Source of the DNA: Akkermansia muciniphila
GTDB taxonomy: Bacteria > Verrucomicrobiota > Verrucomicrobiia > Verrucomicrobiales > Akkermansiaceae
Assembly: GCF_030848305.1 (NCBI RefSeq)
Contig: NZ_CP114598.1
Location: 1,116,001-1,180,000, forward strand
Direction: 5' to 3'
DNA length: 64,000 nucleotides
Shown one piece after another: positions 54,244 through 61,208 of the stretch; the stretch's first letter is position 1, and every line of letters starts with the position of its first letter. Under the pieces are notes generated by a model. The model saw nothing but the letters and a program-made list of their open reading frames with translations, was not told where the DNA came from and made no database searches. The position numbers and the translations under genes were made by a program.

Positions 54244-55446
54244 TTACGGCTCCCCTTTGGAGAAATTCCAGAGGCGGTGCATCGTCATGACGTCCGGAAT
54301 GTTCATGGGGCGCACCACGCGGAACCCGATCATGCCTCCGTCCGTCAGGTACCAGATGCTTTTAGGGTTTTGGGGGTCCTGGCGGTTCCAGGCGGGGTCG
54401 CTGGCGCGCCGCGCCGCGCTTCGCAGACCGTCCGGGTCGTCTTCCCACGAACCGCCGCGCACGGTGTGGGGGGCTCCGGGGACGATGACCAGGGGGTCTT
54501 TCGCGGGCAGGCCGCTCCGCTTGCCGTAGGCATCCGGAACGTAGGAGTCCAAAACCCATTCCGCCACATTTCCGTGCATGTCCCGGAGGCCCCACTTATT
54601 CGGTTTTTTGGAGCCTGTTTTCTGATAGCGGTCATTGGAGTTGTTCCAGTACCAGCCGTACTGGTCCAGGGGGGCTTCTCCATTGCCGTAAGAGTAGGCG
54701 CCGGGGGAGCCGGCCCGGCAGGCGTATTCCCATTCCGCTTCCGTGGGCAGACGGTAGTAATGCCCGGTCTGGGCGCTCAGCCATTCGCAGAATTTGCTGG
54801 CGGCGTGATGGGACATGGAGATGGCGGGCAGACCGTGTTCATAGCCGTGGCCCATGCCCAGGTTCATGGCGGTGTAGGGGGCGGTGGGCTGCGTCACGAA
54901 GTCCCAGAGCTCGTCATCCGGCTGTTCCTCCAGAAGCTGGCCGTCCTTGGCGCGCGGACGTCCGTTTTCCATGAAGGCCGTATAAAGTTCCCAGGGGATT
55001 TCCGTTTCCGAGATCCAGAAGGGGGAGACGCTCACTTCATGCCGCGGACCTTCGTCCGGTTTCCGGTGCGGCTCTTCCGCGGGACTTCCCATAAGGAACG
55101 TTCCTCCCGGTATGGCGACCATGCGCAGGGAAGCTCCCGCCGCAGGCACCGTTTCCGTGTAGGATTCAGCATGTGCCGGATTTCCGGAAGCTTCAATGAG
55201 ATGATGGATTTGGCGCGTCGTGCCGACCAGTTCCCGGGACGGCAGGTCATCCGGGACGGGAAGGGAAGCGCCGGCAGCGCGGTCCAGTTCCCGCTTTTGC
55301 AGCGCGGAACGGCTTTCCCCCCACTGGCGCGCGCTGGTAATGCGCGCGGCATCTTCCGTGGCCGGGCGGGGGGAATTTTCTTCCCGGCACCCGGCCAGCA
55401 GGGCGCTTCCTCCCAGAAAGCAGGAAACAAAGAAAATGCCGCGCAT
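54244..55446 (-). CDS. FGE-sulfatase-domain lipoprotein
   Basis: A 400-residue predicted lipoprotein: signal MRGIFFVSCFLGGSALLAGC with lipobox LAGC, a linker (23-105), then a formylglycine-generating-enzyme-like (SUMF1, C-type-lectin-related) domain (about 106-385): MVAIPGGTFLMGS, HEVSVSPFWISETEIPWELY, RLPTEAEWEYACRAG, MHGNVAEWVLDSY, VRGGSWEDDPDGLRSAAR and GFRVVR. True FGE needs two active-site Cys; here only the Cys of EYACRAG is in a likely place, so sulfatase activation is uncertain. Akkermansia has many sulfatases for mucin, which makes an envelope FGE-like protein of interest. Confidence 0.87.
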   Translation of the reverse strand: MRGIFFVSCFLGGSALLAGCREENSPRPATEDAARITSARQWGESRSALQKRELDRAAGASLPVPDDLPSRELVGTTRQIHHLIEASGNPAHAESYTETVPAAGASLRMVAIPGGTFLMGSPAEEPHRKPDEGPRHEVSVSPFWISETEIPWELYTAFMENGRPRAKDGQLLEEQPDDELWDFVTQPTAPYTAMNLGMGHGYEHGLPAISMSHHAASKFCEWLSAQTGHYYRLPTEAEWEYACRAGSPGAYSYGNGEAPLDQYGWYWNNSNDRYQKTGSKKPNKWGLRDMHGNVAEWVLDSYVPDAYGKRSGLPAKDPLVIVPGAPHTVRGGSWEDDPDGLRSAARRASDPAWNRQDPQNPKSIWYLTDGGMIGFRVVRPMNIPDVMTMHRLWNFSKGEP

Positions 55447-55469
55447 GGAATGGTAAGAACCGGAAGGCC

Positions 55470-56216
55470 CTACATGGTCATGCCCCCGTCGCAGGCAATG
55501 ACCTGTCCGGTAATGTAACGGGCATCGTCAGAGGCCAGGAAGGCCGTCAGGGCGGCGATGTCTTCCACGGAGCCTTGTTCCTTCAAAGGAATTTTCTTAA
55601 CGATTTCTTCCTTGAGATTGTCGGGAATGGCGTTGGACATTTCCGTGGAGATGAAGCCGGGAGCAATAGCGTTGCACGTGACTTTGCGCGGAGCGAATTC
55701 CTGGGCCAGGGATTTGGTGAAGCCGATGAGACCCGCCTTGGAAGCAGCGTAATTGGCCTGGCCGATGTTGCCGACGAGGCCGATGACGGAGCTCATGTTG
55801 ATGATGCGCCCGGCCGAGGATTTCATCAGAACGCGCTGGAGGGCCTTGACCGTATTGAACGCGCTTTTCAGGTTGGTGTCCAGAACGGCGTCCCAGTCTT
55901 CCTCCTTCATGCGGAGCATCAGGGTGTCCCTCGTGATGCCGGCGTTGTTCACCAGGATGTCAATCTGCGGGAAGTCTTTCAAAATGGCGGCCATGGTTTC
56001 CTGAACGGCCGCGTAATCCGCTACGTCGCAGGGGTAGGCCTTGCAGGAGTCCGGAAATTCCCTGTTGATCTCTTCTGCGGCTCCCCCGCAGCTGGACGGG
56101 CTGCGGCTGATCAGGATGACCCTGGCTCCTTCCGAAGCGAAGCGGCGCGCGACGGCATTGCCGATTCCGCGGCCCGCGCCGGTAACGATGGCTGTTTTAC
56201 CTGCTAACTTTTGCAT
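55470..56216 (-). CDS. fabG: 3-oxoacyl-ACP reductase
   Basis: A 248-residue short-chain dehydrogenase reducing 3-oxoacyl-ACP with NADPH in fatty-acid elongation. Seen: TGAGRGIGNAVARRF (cofactor loop), ILVNNAGITRDTLMLRM (FabG-type), INMSSVIGLVGNIGQANYAASKAG with the Ser-Tyr-Lys triad, and CNAIAPGFISTEM. The Met at 56216 is the family start; nine extra codons upstream are ignored. The neighbouring lipoprotein gene starts 23 bp downstream, so the two may share a transcript. acpP lies 20 kb away. Confidence 0.95.
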   Translation of the reverse strand: MQKLAGKTAIVTGAGRGIGNAVARRFASEGARVILISRSPSSCGGAAEEINREFPDSCKAYPCDVADYAAVQETMAAILKDFPQIDILVNNAGITRDTLMLRMKEEDWDAVLDTNLKSAFNTVKALQRVLMKSSAGRIINMSSVIGLVGNIGQANYAASKAGLIGFTKSLAQEFAPRKVTCNAIAPGFISTEMSNAIPDNLKEEIVKKIPLKEQGSVEDIAALTAFLASDDARYITGQVIACDGGMTM

Positions 56217-56457
56217 ACTGCCCACAGTAAACCCGTTTTTCACGGTTCCGGCAAGCTTGAAATGGACTTGGCCGCGCAGGAGCCCATACGGGGAAAAGGC
56301 TGCCCGGGAATGAAAGAGGGGAAGGAAACGGGGCGGAGAAGGCTACTGTTCATCTTCTTCATTTTCCCGGATTGTCCGGGAGGGCGCACCGCCTTCATCC
56401 TGTCTTTTAAGGAAGGATGAAATTCATGGCAGGGAAAGGGGAGTTGAAGAAGGGCCT

Positions 56458-58068
56458 CTATTCCGCCGTGACGCCGCCTTTCTCATCATCCAGAATGCCC
56501 GACTTTTCCAGATAGTAGTCATATCCGCCCGCGTAGGCGGTGATGGTCCCCCGGTTCACATGCAGGGTTTTTTGCGCCAGGGAGCGGATGAAGTGCACGT
56601 CGTGGGAGATGAAGACCAGTGTTCCTTCATAATGCTTCAGAGCCTGCACCAGGGCTTCCACGGACAAAAGGTCCAGGTGGGTGGTCGGCTCGTCCATCAG
56701 CAGGAGATTGGGCGGGTCCACCAGGAATTTGACCAGGCTGAGACGCGATTTCTCCCCGCCGGAAAGAACGCTGACGCGTTTTTCCACATCCAGCCTCCGG
56801 AACAGGAAGGAGCCCAGGATGGAGCGCGCTTCCTCCTCCCGGATTTCAGCGCTGCATTTCATAATTTCCTCCAGCACGGTATTTTCCGGGTTCAGGTTTT
56901 CCGTTCGCGCCTGGGAGAAGTAGCCGATGCGCGTGGTGGTGCCGGGAGTGCGCTGCCCGGAGTCAATGGGGATGATGCCCGCCAGGATTTTCAGCAGAGT
57001 GGATTTGCCCGCGCCGTTCGGGCCTACGAGAACAGTGCGTTCCCCGCGTTCCACCAGCAAGTCCAGGTTTTCATAAACCCTGCGGTCGCCATAGGATTGG
57101 CAGACTTTTTCCAGCTCAATGACTTTCTGAGTGCTGCGCGGCGGCTGGGGGAAGTTGAATTTAAATACTTTCCTGCGGGCTACCGGTTTTTGGATGAGCT
57201 TCATCTTTTCCAGCTGCTTGATGCGGCTCTGGACCTGTCCGGCCTTGGAATTAATGGAGCGGAAACGGTCAATAAATTCCTGGATGTGCGCTATTTCCTT
57301 CTGCTGGTTGCGGTAGGCCGCCTGAAGCTGTTCGAAGCGCACGTCCTTCTGTTGGAGGAAGTCCGAGTAGTTGCCGCGGTATTCCACCAGCTCTTCATTG
57401 TCGATGTCGTACACGCTCTCCACCAGTTCGTCCATGAAATCACGGTCGTGGGAAATCATCAGGATGGCGCCGGGGTAGTTTTTCAAATATCGCTGGAGCC
57501 ACAGCAGGGACAGAAGATCCAGGTGGTTGGTAGGTTCGTCCAGCATCAGGAGGTCCGGTTCCAGGACAAGGAGCTTGGCCAGGTACGCGCGCATGATCCA
57601 GCCGCCGGACATTTCCCGGGCGGGGCGGTGGAAGTCGCTTTCCCGGAAGGCCAGACCTTTGAGAATTTTTTTGGCCTTGGGCTCCAGCTGGTAGCCGTTG
57701 GCGGCGTTGAAGGTGTCAATGGCTTCCGCGTACTCCGGCGTATCTGTCTTGTTGGCGTTTTCCGCCGTCCGGATGATGTGGATGGCCTGTTCCATTTCCG
57801 GCGTGATGCCCAGGGCGATTTCCAGCACGGTTTCATCCTTGGGTTCGCTGGCTTCCTGGGGAAGATAGCCTACGATGGCGTATTCATCCATGCTGATGGA
57901 GCCTTCGTCCGGCGCGTCTTCTCCCAGAATCATGCGGAACAGGGTGGATTTGCCCGCTCCGTTGGGGCCAACCAGAGCTACCCGTTCCCCCCAGTTAATG
58001 GTCATTTCCGTTTCCCTGAACAGGGTTCGTCCGGCGTGGGATTTCGTGAGATTTTTGATTGTCAGCAT
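56458..58068 (-). CDS. ABC-F family ATPase
   Basis: A 536-residue soluble protein with two ABC ATPase cassettes and no membrane domain, so a ribosome-associated translation factor type (EttA/YbiT/YkpA). Seen: Walker A GPNGAGKSTLF and GPNGAGKSTLL, signatures MSGGWIMRAYLAKLL and LSGGEKSRLSLVKFL, Walker B LDEPTNHLD and MDEPTTHLD, and the linker with a basic coiled coil (about 245-310, QSRIKQLEKMKLIQKP). The length fits the YbiT-like subgroup. The Met at 58068 starts the first ABC strand. Confidence 0.93.
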   Translation of the reverse strand: MLTIKNLTKSHAGRTLFRETEMTINWGERVALVGPNGAGKSTLFRMILGEDAPDEGSISMDEYAIVGYLPQEASEPKDETVLEIALGITPEMEQAIHIIRTAENANKTDTPEYAEAIDTFNAANGYQLEPKAKKILKGLAFRESDFHRPAREMSGGWIMRAYLAKLLVLEPDLLMLDEPTNHLDLLSLLWLQRYLKNYPGAILMISHDRDFMDELVESVYDIDNEELVEYRGNYSDFLQQKDVRFEQLQAAYRNQQKEIAHIQEFIDRFRSINSKAGQVQSRIKQLEKMKLIQKPVARRKVFKFNFPQPPRSTQKVIELEKVCQSYGDRRVYENLDLLVERGERTVLVGPNGAGKSTLLKILAGIIPIDSGQRTPGTTTRIGYFSQARTENLNPENTVLEEIMKCSAEIREEEARSILGSFLFRRLDVEKRVSVLSGGEKSRLSLVKFLVDPPNLLLMDEPTTHLDLLSVEALVQALKHYEGTLVFISHDVHFIRSLAQKTLHVNRGTITAYAGGYDYYLEKSGILDDEKGGVTAE

Positions 58069-58190
58069 GGTAAAGAGAGACCGTATTCTACCGGGACGCA
58101 AAGGGGAAGGCAAGAGCCGTCAGGGCGGAGGCCGGCATTTTTGAAAGCTTTACTGGATTTTTGCGCGTAGTCTGGTAGCCTTGGCGCGCC

Positions 58191-58901
58191 ATGCCGACCA
58201 TGCAGACATTCAGGCTTTTGCTTGCTGCCGCCCTTTTGTGCGGATGGAGTTCCTGCTGTACTCCTCCGGCGGAGGATTATCTACAAAAACCTTACGTGCA
58301 GCAGCAAATGTCCGGGTTGGCAAATGCCTTCCTGGCGCTGCTTCCGCCGGACCAGGCCGTTCTTCCCGCTGCCGGAGCGGAGGCCAGGTGGCTGGCGGAC
58401 ACGGCTGTAGCCCAGTCCGCCGCGATTGCCCGGGACAACAGGACGGTGCTGTTTGGCTGGCTGAACAACATTCTGGTCAATTCCAACCTGCGCGACAGGG
58501 GGCTGTGCTGGCAGGTCCAGCAGGATTTGTACCGGGATCTGCGCCGCCGGCCCGTGAAGTATTTCCGCGTAGGGCTGACGATTCGAGACCGTGGAACGGG
58601 CAGGGAGCACAGTTGCGTGTATGTCAATGCCGCCGGGAAGGGATTGCAGGGTTCCATTGTGCTGGATGCCTGGAAGAACTGCGGCCATCTGGTGACGCTG
58701 ACCCAGAAAGACCGGGAAGGCGGCAAATGGGAGGAAGACTGGCGGGAGCCGTTTGTTTCCAAAGCCTTTCCGGAGGGGCATTCCTACGGCATGGAACATC
58801 ACCTGGTCTGGCCCGGGTGGGCCAGGAAACGCCCCATGCTGGTTCAACGGATATTCCAGTCTGACCAGCGGAATGAGGCGAAGGCGGGCGCCTCTGAATA
58901 A
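58191..58901 (+). CDS. Unknown lipoprotein
   Basis: A 236-residue exported protein, not recognised. Signal MPTMQTFRLLLAAALLCGWS with a Cys pair (SSCC) that could be a lipobox; a Met at 58200 is an alternative start. The body has a helical part (30-110) then a beta-rich part (115-215, KYFRVGLTIRDRGTGREHSC). Two further Cys (LCWQV, KNCGH) may form a disulfide. Followed by a 20-bp perfect palindrome (58910-58929). Confidence 0.72.
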   Translation: MPTMQTFRLLLAAALLCGWSSCCTPPAEDYLQKPYVQQQMSGLANAFLALLPPDQAVLPAAGAEARWLADTAVAQSAAIARDNRTVLFGWLNNILVNSNLRDRGLCWQVQQDLYRDLRRRPVKYFRVGLTIRDRGTGREHSCVYVNAAGKGLQGSIVLDAWKNCGHLVTLTQKDREGGKWEEDWREPFVSKAFPEGHSYGMEHHLVWPGWARKRPMLVQRIFQSDQRNEAKAGASE

Positions 58902-58909
58902 AGGAACCG

Positions 58910-58929
58910 CCTGCTCCGGCCGGAGCAGG
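58910..58929 (+). terminator. Perfect palindrome after lipoprotein gene
   Basis: CCTGCTCCGGCCGGAGCAGG, 20 bp, fully self-complementary, 9 bp after the stop. No T-run follows, so terminator function is uncertain. Confidence 0.4.
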
Positions 58930-59061
58930 TACACGGCGCTGCGCGACGGCGGTTGACGCCTGCGCGGCCGTATATGCAGGCGCCTGTTGCGGCACCGCCA
59001 TTTTTAAGTAACATTCCGGCGGAATCGGCAAATGGCGGCGGGAGCCAGGGTTCAGGGCAAA

Positions 59062-59093
59062 TAAAAACGCACTCAGTGCGTACACCGAGTGCG
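59062..59093 (-). terminator. Intrinsic terminator of small lipoprotein gene
   Basis: In the minus direction CGCACTCGGTG-TACG-CACTGAGTGCG (11 pairs, one G-U) then TTTTTAT. Lies 50 bp after the stop at 59144, confirming a short transcription unit here. Confidence 0.85.
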
Positions 59094-59143
59094 GATTAAT
59101 TGGATGATTTGCTAGTGTTGCAGGGCAAAACCCCGCTGCAAAC

Positions 59144-59272
59144 TTACTTGCCCTTGGCCTGCACAACCGGAGCGGGAGCAGGAGCGGTAGTTTGCTGTTG
59201 CTGCTGCTGCTGGGAGCAAGAAGCGACCAGGCAAGCGGCGCCGGCGATGGCGAGGATAGCGATGTTCTTCAT
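59144..59272 (-). CDS. 42-residue Gln-rich lipoprotein
   Basis: Reads MKNIAILAIAGAACLVASCS, then seven Gln, TTAPAPAPVVQAKGK and a stop: a signal peptide with lipobox LVASC followed by a 24-residue Gln/Pro/Ala tail, the layout of entericidin-like or other tiny surface lipoproteins. It is short but bracketed by its own terminator, and the reading frame has the expected high-expression codons (AAG, GCT, CAG). Function unknown; possibly a structural envelope lipoprotein. Convincing as a gene because signal, lipobox, stop and terminator agree. Confidence 0.78.
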   Translation of the reverse strand: MKNIAILAIAGAACLVASCSQQQQQQQTTAPAPAPVVQAKGK

Positions 59273-59402
59273 AATTCGAATTAAATACAGTGTTTATTAA
59301 CTACTGGAACCTCCGCATCCACGGAGGTTTGCTGGGACCAATGTAAATGGTGGCAAGTAGAAATCAAGAGATTTTCTTGTTCCATGTCACGGCATTACAG
59401 AA

Positions 59403-59437
59403 AAGAGCAGGACCCCCGGTTTCTGGAGTCCTGCTCT
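59403..59437 (-). terminator. Intrinsic terminator of hpf
   Basis: Arms AAGAGCAGGAC (59403-59413) and GTCCTGCTCTT (59428-59438), extended by CC/GG past one mismatch; in the minus direction the stem ends in TTTT. Confidence 0.8.
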
Positions 59438-59479
59438 TGTTGACGCGTTATGGAAAACGGTTTGTTTCAACCCCGTTTT

Positions 59480-60079
59480 TTACGCTTGCAGACTGGCCCC
59501 AAGCTCAATGATCGAGTAGTCTCCGTCCGGTCTCCGGTACACGATCTGGAGCACGTCGCGCCGTGCATTCCTGTAGAGCACGAAGGGCTTATCGGAAAGT
59601 TCCAATTCCATGATAGCCTCTTCCTTGTAAAGCTTTTTGAGATTGTAGCTTTCTCTGTGAATGAGCAGGGGTTCCGGGTCTTCTTGGGAATCTCCGGGGT
59701 AATCCAGCACGGAATCGTCATATACCGTTTCATCCAGTTTGCGGATAGTTTCCTGGTGATGGGGACGGAAATTCTTCATCAGGCGCGTTTTATGCTTGCG
59801 CATGCGGCGCATGATTTTGGTGATCGTCTCATCAACGCAGGCGTACATGTCCGTCCCTTCCGTGGACGCGTCAATGGTGATATGGTCTGAACAGAACAGG
59901 ATTACCTGGGAAATCTTGCGGTCGCGTTGCACATCAAGCAATACTTTAACCTCCATAATGCGCGGGAAATCCAGGCGGATCCCTTCAATCTTTTTCGTTA
60001 CGAATTCCCGAATCGCGTCTGTGACTTCCACGTGGCGCCCCGTGATCGTAATGGGTGTGTTTACGTTTACCTTTTGCAT
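59480..60079 (-). CDS. hpf: Long-form ribosome hibernation promoting factor
   Basis: A 199-residue protein that dimerises and silences ribosomes in starvation. Seen: N-terminal RaiA/HPF domain (about 8-105; ITGRHVEVTDAIREFVTKKI, MYACVDETITKIMRRMRKHK with basic rRNA-contacting residues) and the C-terminal dimerisation domain (about 145-199; ELSDKPFVLYRNARRDVLQI, YRRPDGDYSIIEL), so it is the long type that forms 100S dimers alone. AAAGAGGT lies about 8 bp before the ATG. The leader holds hairpin GCGGAC/GTCCGC (60111-60127). Confidence 0.94.
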   Translation of the reverse strand: MQKVNVNTPITITGRHVEVTDAIREFVTKKIEGIRLDFPRIMEVKVLLDVQRDRKISQVILFCSDHITIDASTEGTDMYACVDETITKIMRRMRKHKTRLMKNFRPHHQETIRKLDETVYDDSVLDYPGDSQEDPEPLLIHRESYNLKKLYKEEAIMELELSDKPFVLYRNARRDVLQIVYRRPDGDYSIIELGASLQA

Positions 60080-60368
60080 TGTCGTACCTCTTTCTAGTTG
60101 ATGTTAATGCGCGGACTCCCGGTCCGCACCTTTCAAGATATACAGATTTGACAATGTTTGTCGAGGAATCCTTTCTTTTTTTCGTGTGCAGGGAAAGGAG
60201 TTTTTCCTTTTCCGTTCCCATTTGCCGGAACCGGGCGGCTCTCCTACCTGTTGTGAGCCAATCAATCGGGGAGCGGCTGTTCCCGTTTATTGCCTTCCTG
60301 CGTCTCCGGAATGCGTTTCAGGGCTTCTGTCATACAACTGCGGGCATAAAAAAATTATTTGAAAGTAC
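60080..60368. other. Region between hpf and tRNA promoter
   Basis: About 290 bp. Contains the hpf leader hairpin and, in the minus direction, a possible promoter TCGACA-16 bp-TATATC (near 60134-60161). No gene seen. Confidence 0.4.
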
Positions 60369-60396
60369 TTGACATGCCGCGGAAATGGATTATAAC
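60369..60396 (+). promoter_or_regulatory. Promoter of initiator tRNA
   Basis: TTGACA (60369-60374), 16-bp spacer, TATAAC (60391-60396); the tRNA begins about 34 bp downstream. Confidence 0.8.
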
Positions 60397-60429
60397 GGTT
60401 GCGCACTCCTCTACGGATGCTCTCTAAAT

Positions 60430-60506
<77 letters not shown>

Positions 60507-60513
60507 TTTGAAG

Positions 60514-60545
60514 GCCCTGCAAGCAATAAGCTTGCGGGGCTTTTT
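60514..60545 (+). terminator. Intrinsic terminator of tRNA-fMet
   Basis: GCCCTGCAAGC (60514-60524), loop AATAA, GCTTGCGGGGC (60530-60540), one G-U pair, then TTTTT. Confidence 0.9.
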
Positions 60546-60646
60546 CGTTACGGTTGGAAAAGCATCCGGCAGGTATTGGGAACCTGTTGTTTTCGAGAGC
60601 TTTTTGACTTTTCAAGCTGCCGGGTTATGGCCGGCCGGCCTGCAAG

Positions 60647-60988
60647 ATCGTGGAACGTGTATTTAATTCCGGCGACCGGGATTTGGAATCCATCATGACT
60701 CCGTGGGGAATTGGCATGAATATGGCATGGCTGGATGCCAGGCCGGCGGTGGATGGGATTTCCGCAGTCGTGAACCGGGGTTTTTCTCACAAGTATCCTG
60801 TGGCTAACGGTTCCCAGGACCATGGCACGGTTTTGTTGATGGACCCGCGGCATTCCGCCGCGCAGGAGGGCAGTTTCCGGAGCCGGGGGAATAGGTCGCC
60901 AGAGGGTACCCATAAGGGCTTCAGCGCGCTTGATTCATTTGACGATGTGATGCCGTGGAGAAGAAATAATGTCATCATGGAAAGATAA
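60647..60988 (+). pseudogene. Remnant of a CorC/HlyC-type CBS-domain protein
   Basis: The frame reads IVERVFNSGDRDLESIMTPW, then NMAWLDARPAVDGISAVVNR, GFSHKYPVANGSQDHG, and later SPEGTHKGFSALDSF. This follows the linker and CBS pair of the DUF21/CBS transporter-like (CorC, hemolysin C) family: xxERVFxLGDRxVxSIMTPRxxxxWLD, then SxYPVxxGSxDxVxG, then VPEGTxALxxLexF. The membrane (DUF21) half is absent upstream, the CBS part is scrambled after about 60850, and there is no C-terminal HlyC domain. A dead fragment between the tRNA and the GH31 gene. The remaining 61000-61200 shows nothing I can name. Confidence 0.5.
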
Positions 60989-61208
60989 CCTTCTGTGAGC
61001 AGGTATTTTATGAACGTGTGGAGCAATGGCGCGCCGTTGCTGCCGTCTTTGACCTTGTTACGATTAAGGACAAAGGGTATGGTGCGGCAAGATAACCTGC
61101 GCCATTAGACGGCACAATGAATGAAAGCGGTCTGCTGCCCGTCGGGAAACGGTTGTTTGCGTCCTTCCCGCGATGCCGCTCCGCTGAATAACATAAAATA
61201 CTACAATA

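Noticed and set aside
60680-60692. GGATTTGGAATCC, resembling the PEP-CTERM upstream element
   Set aside because: Single copy inside the CBS remnant, where it encodes the conserved RDLES; no partner at 170 bp. Probably chance.
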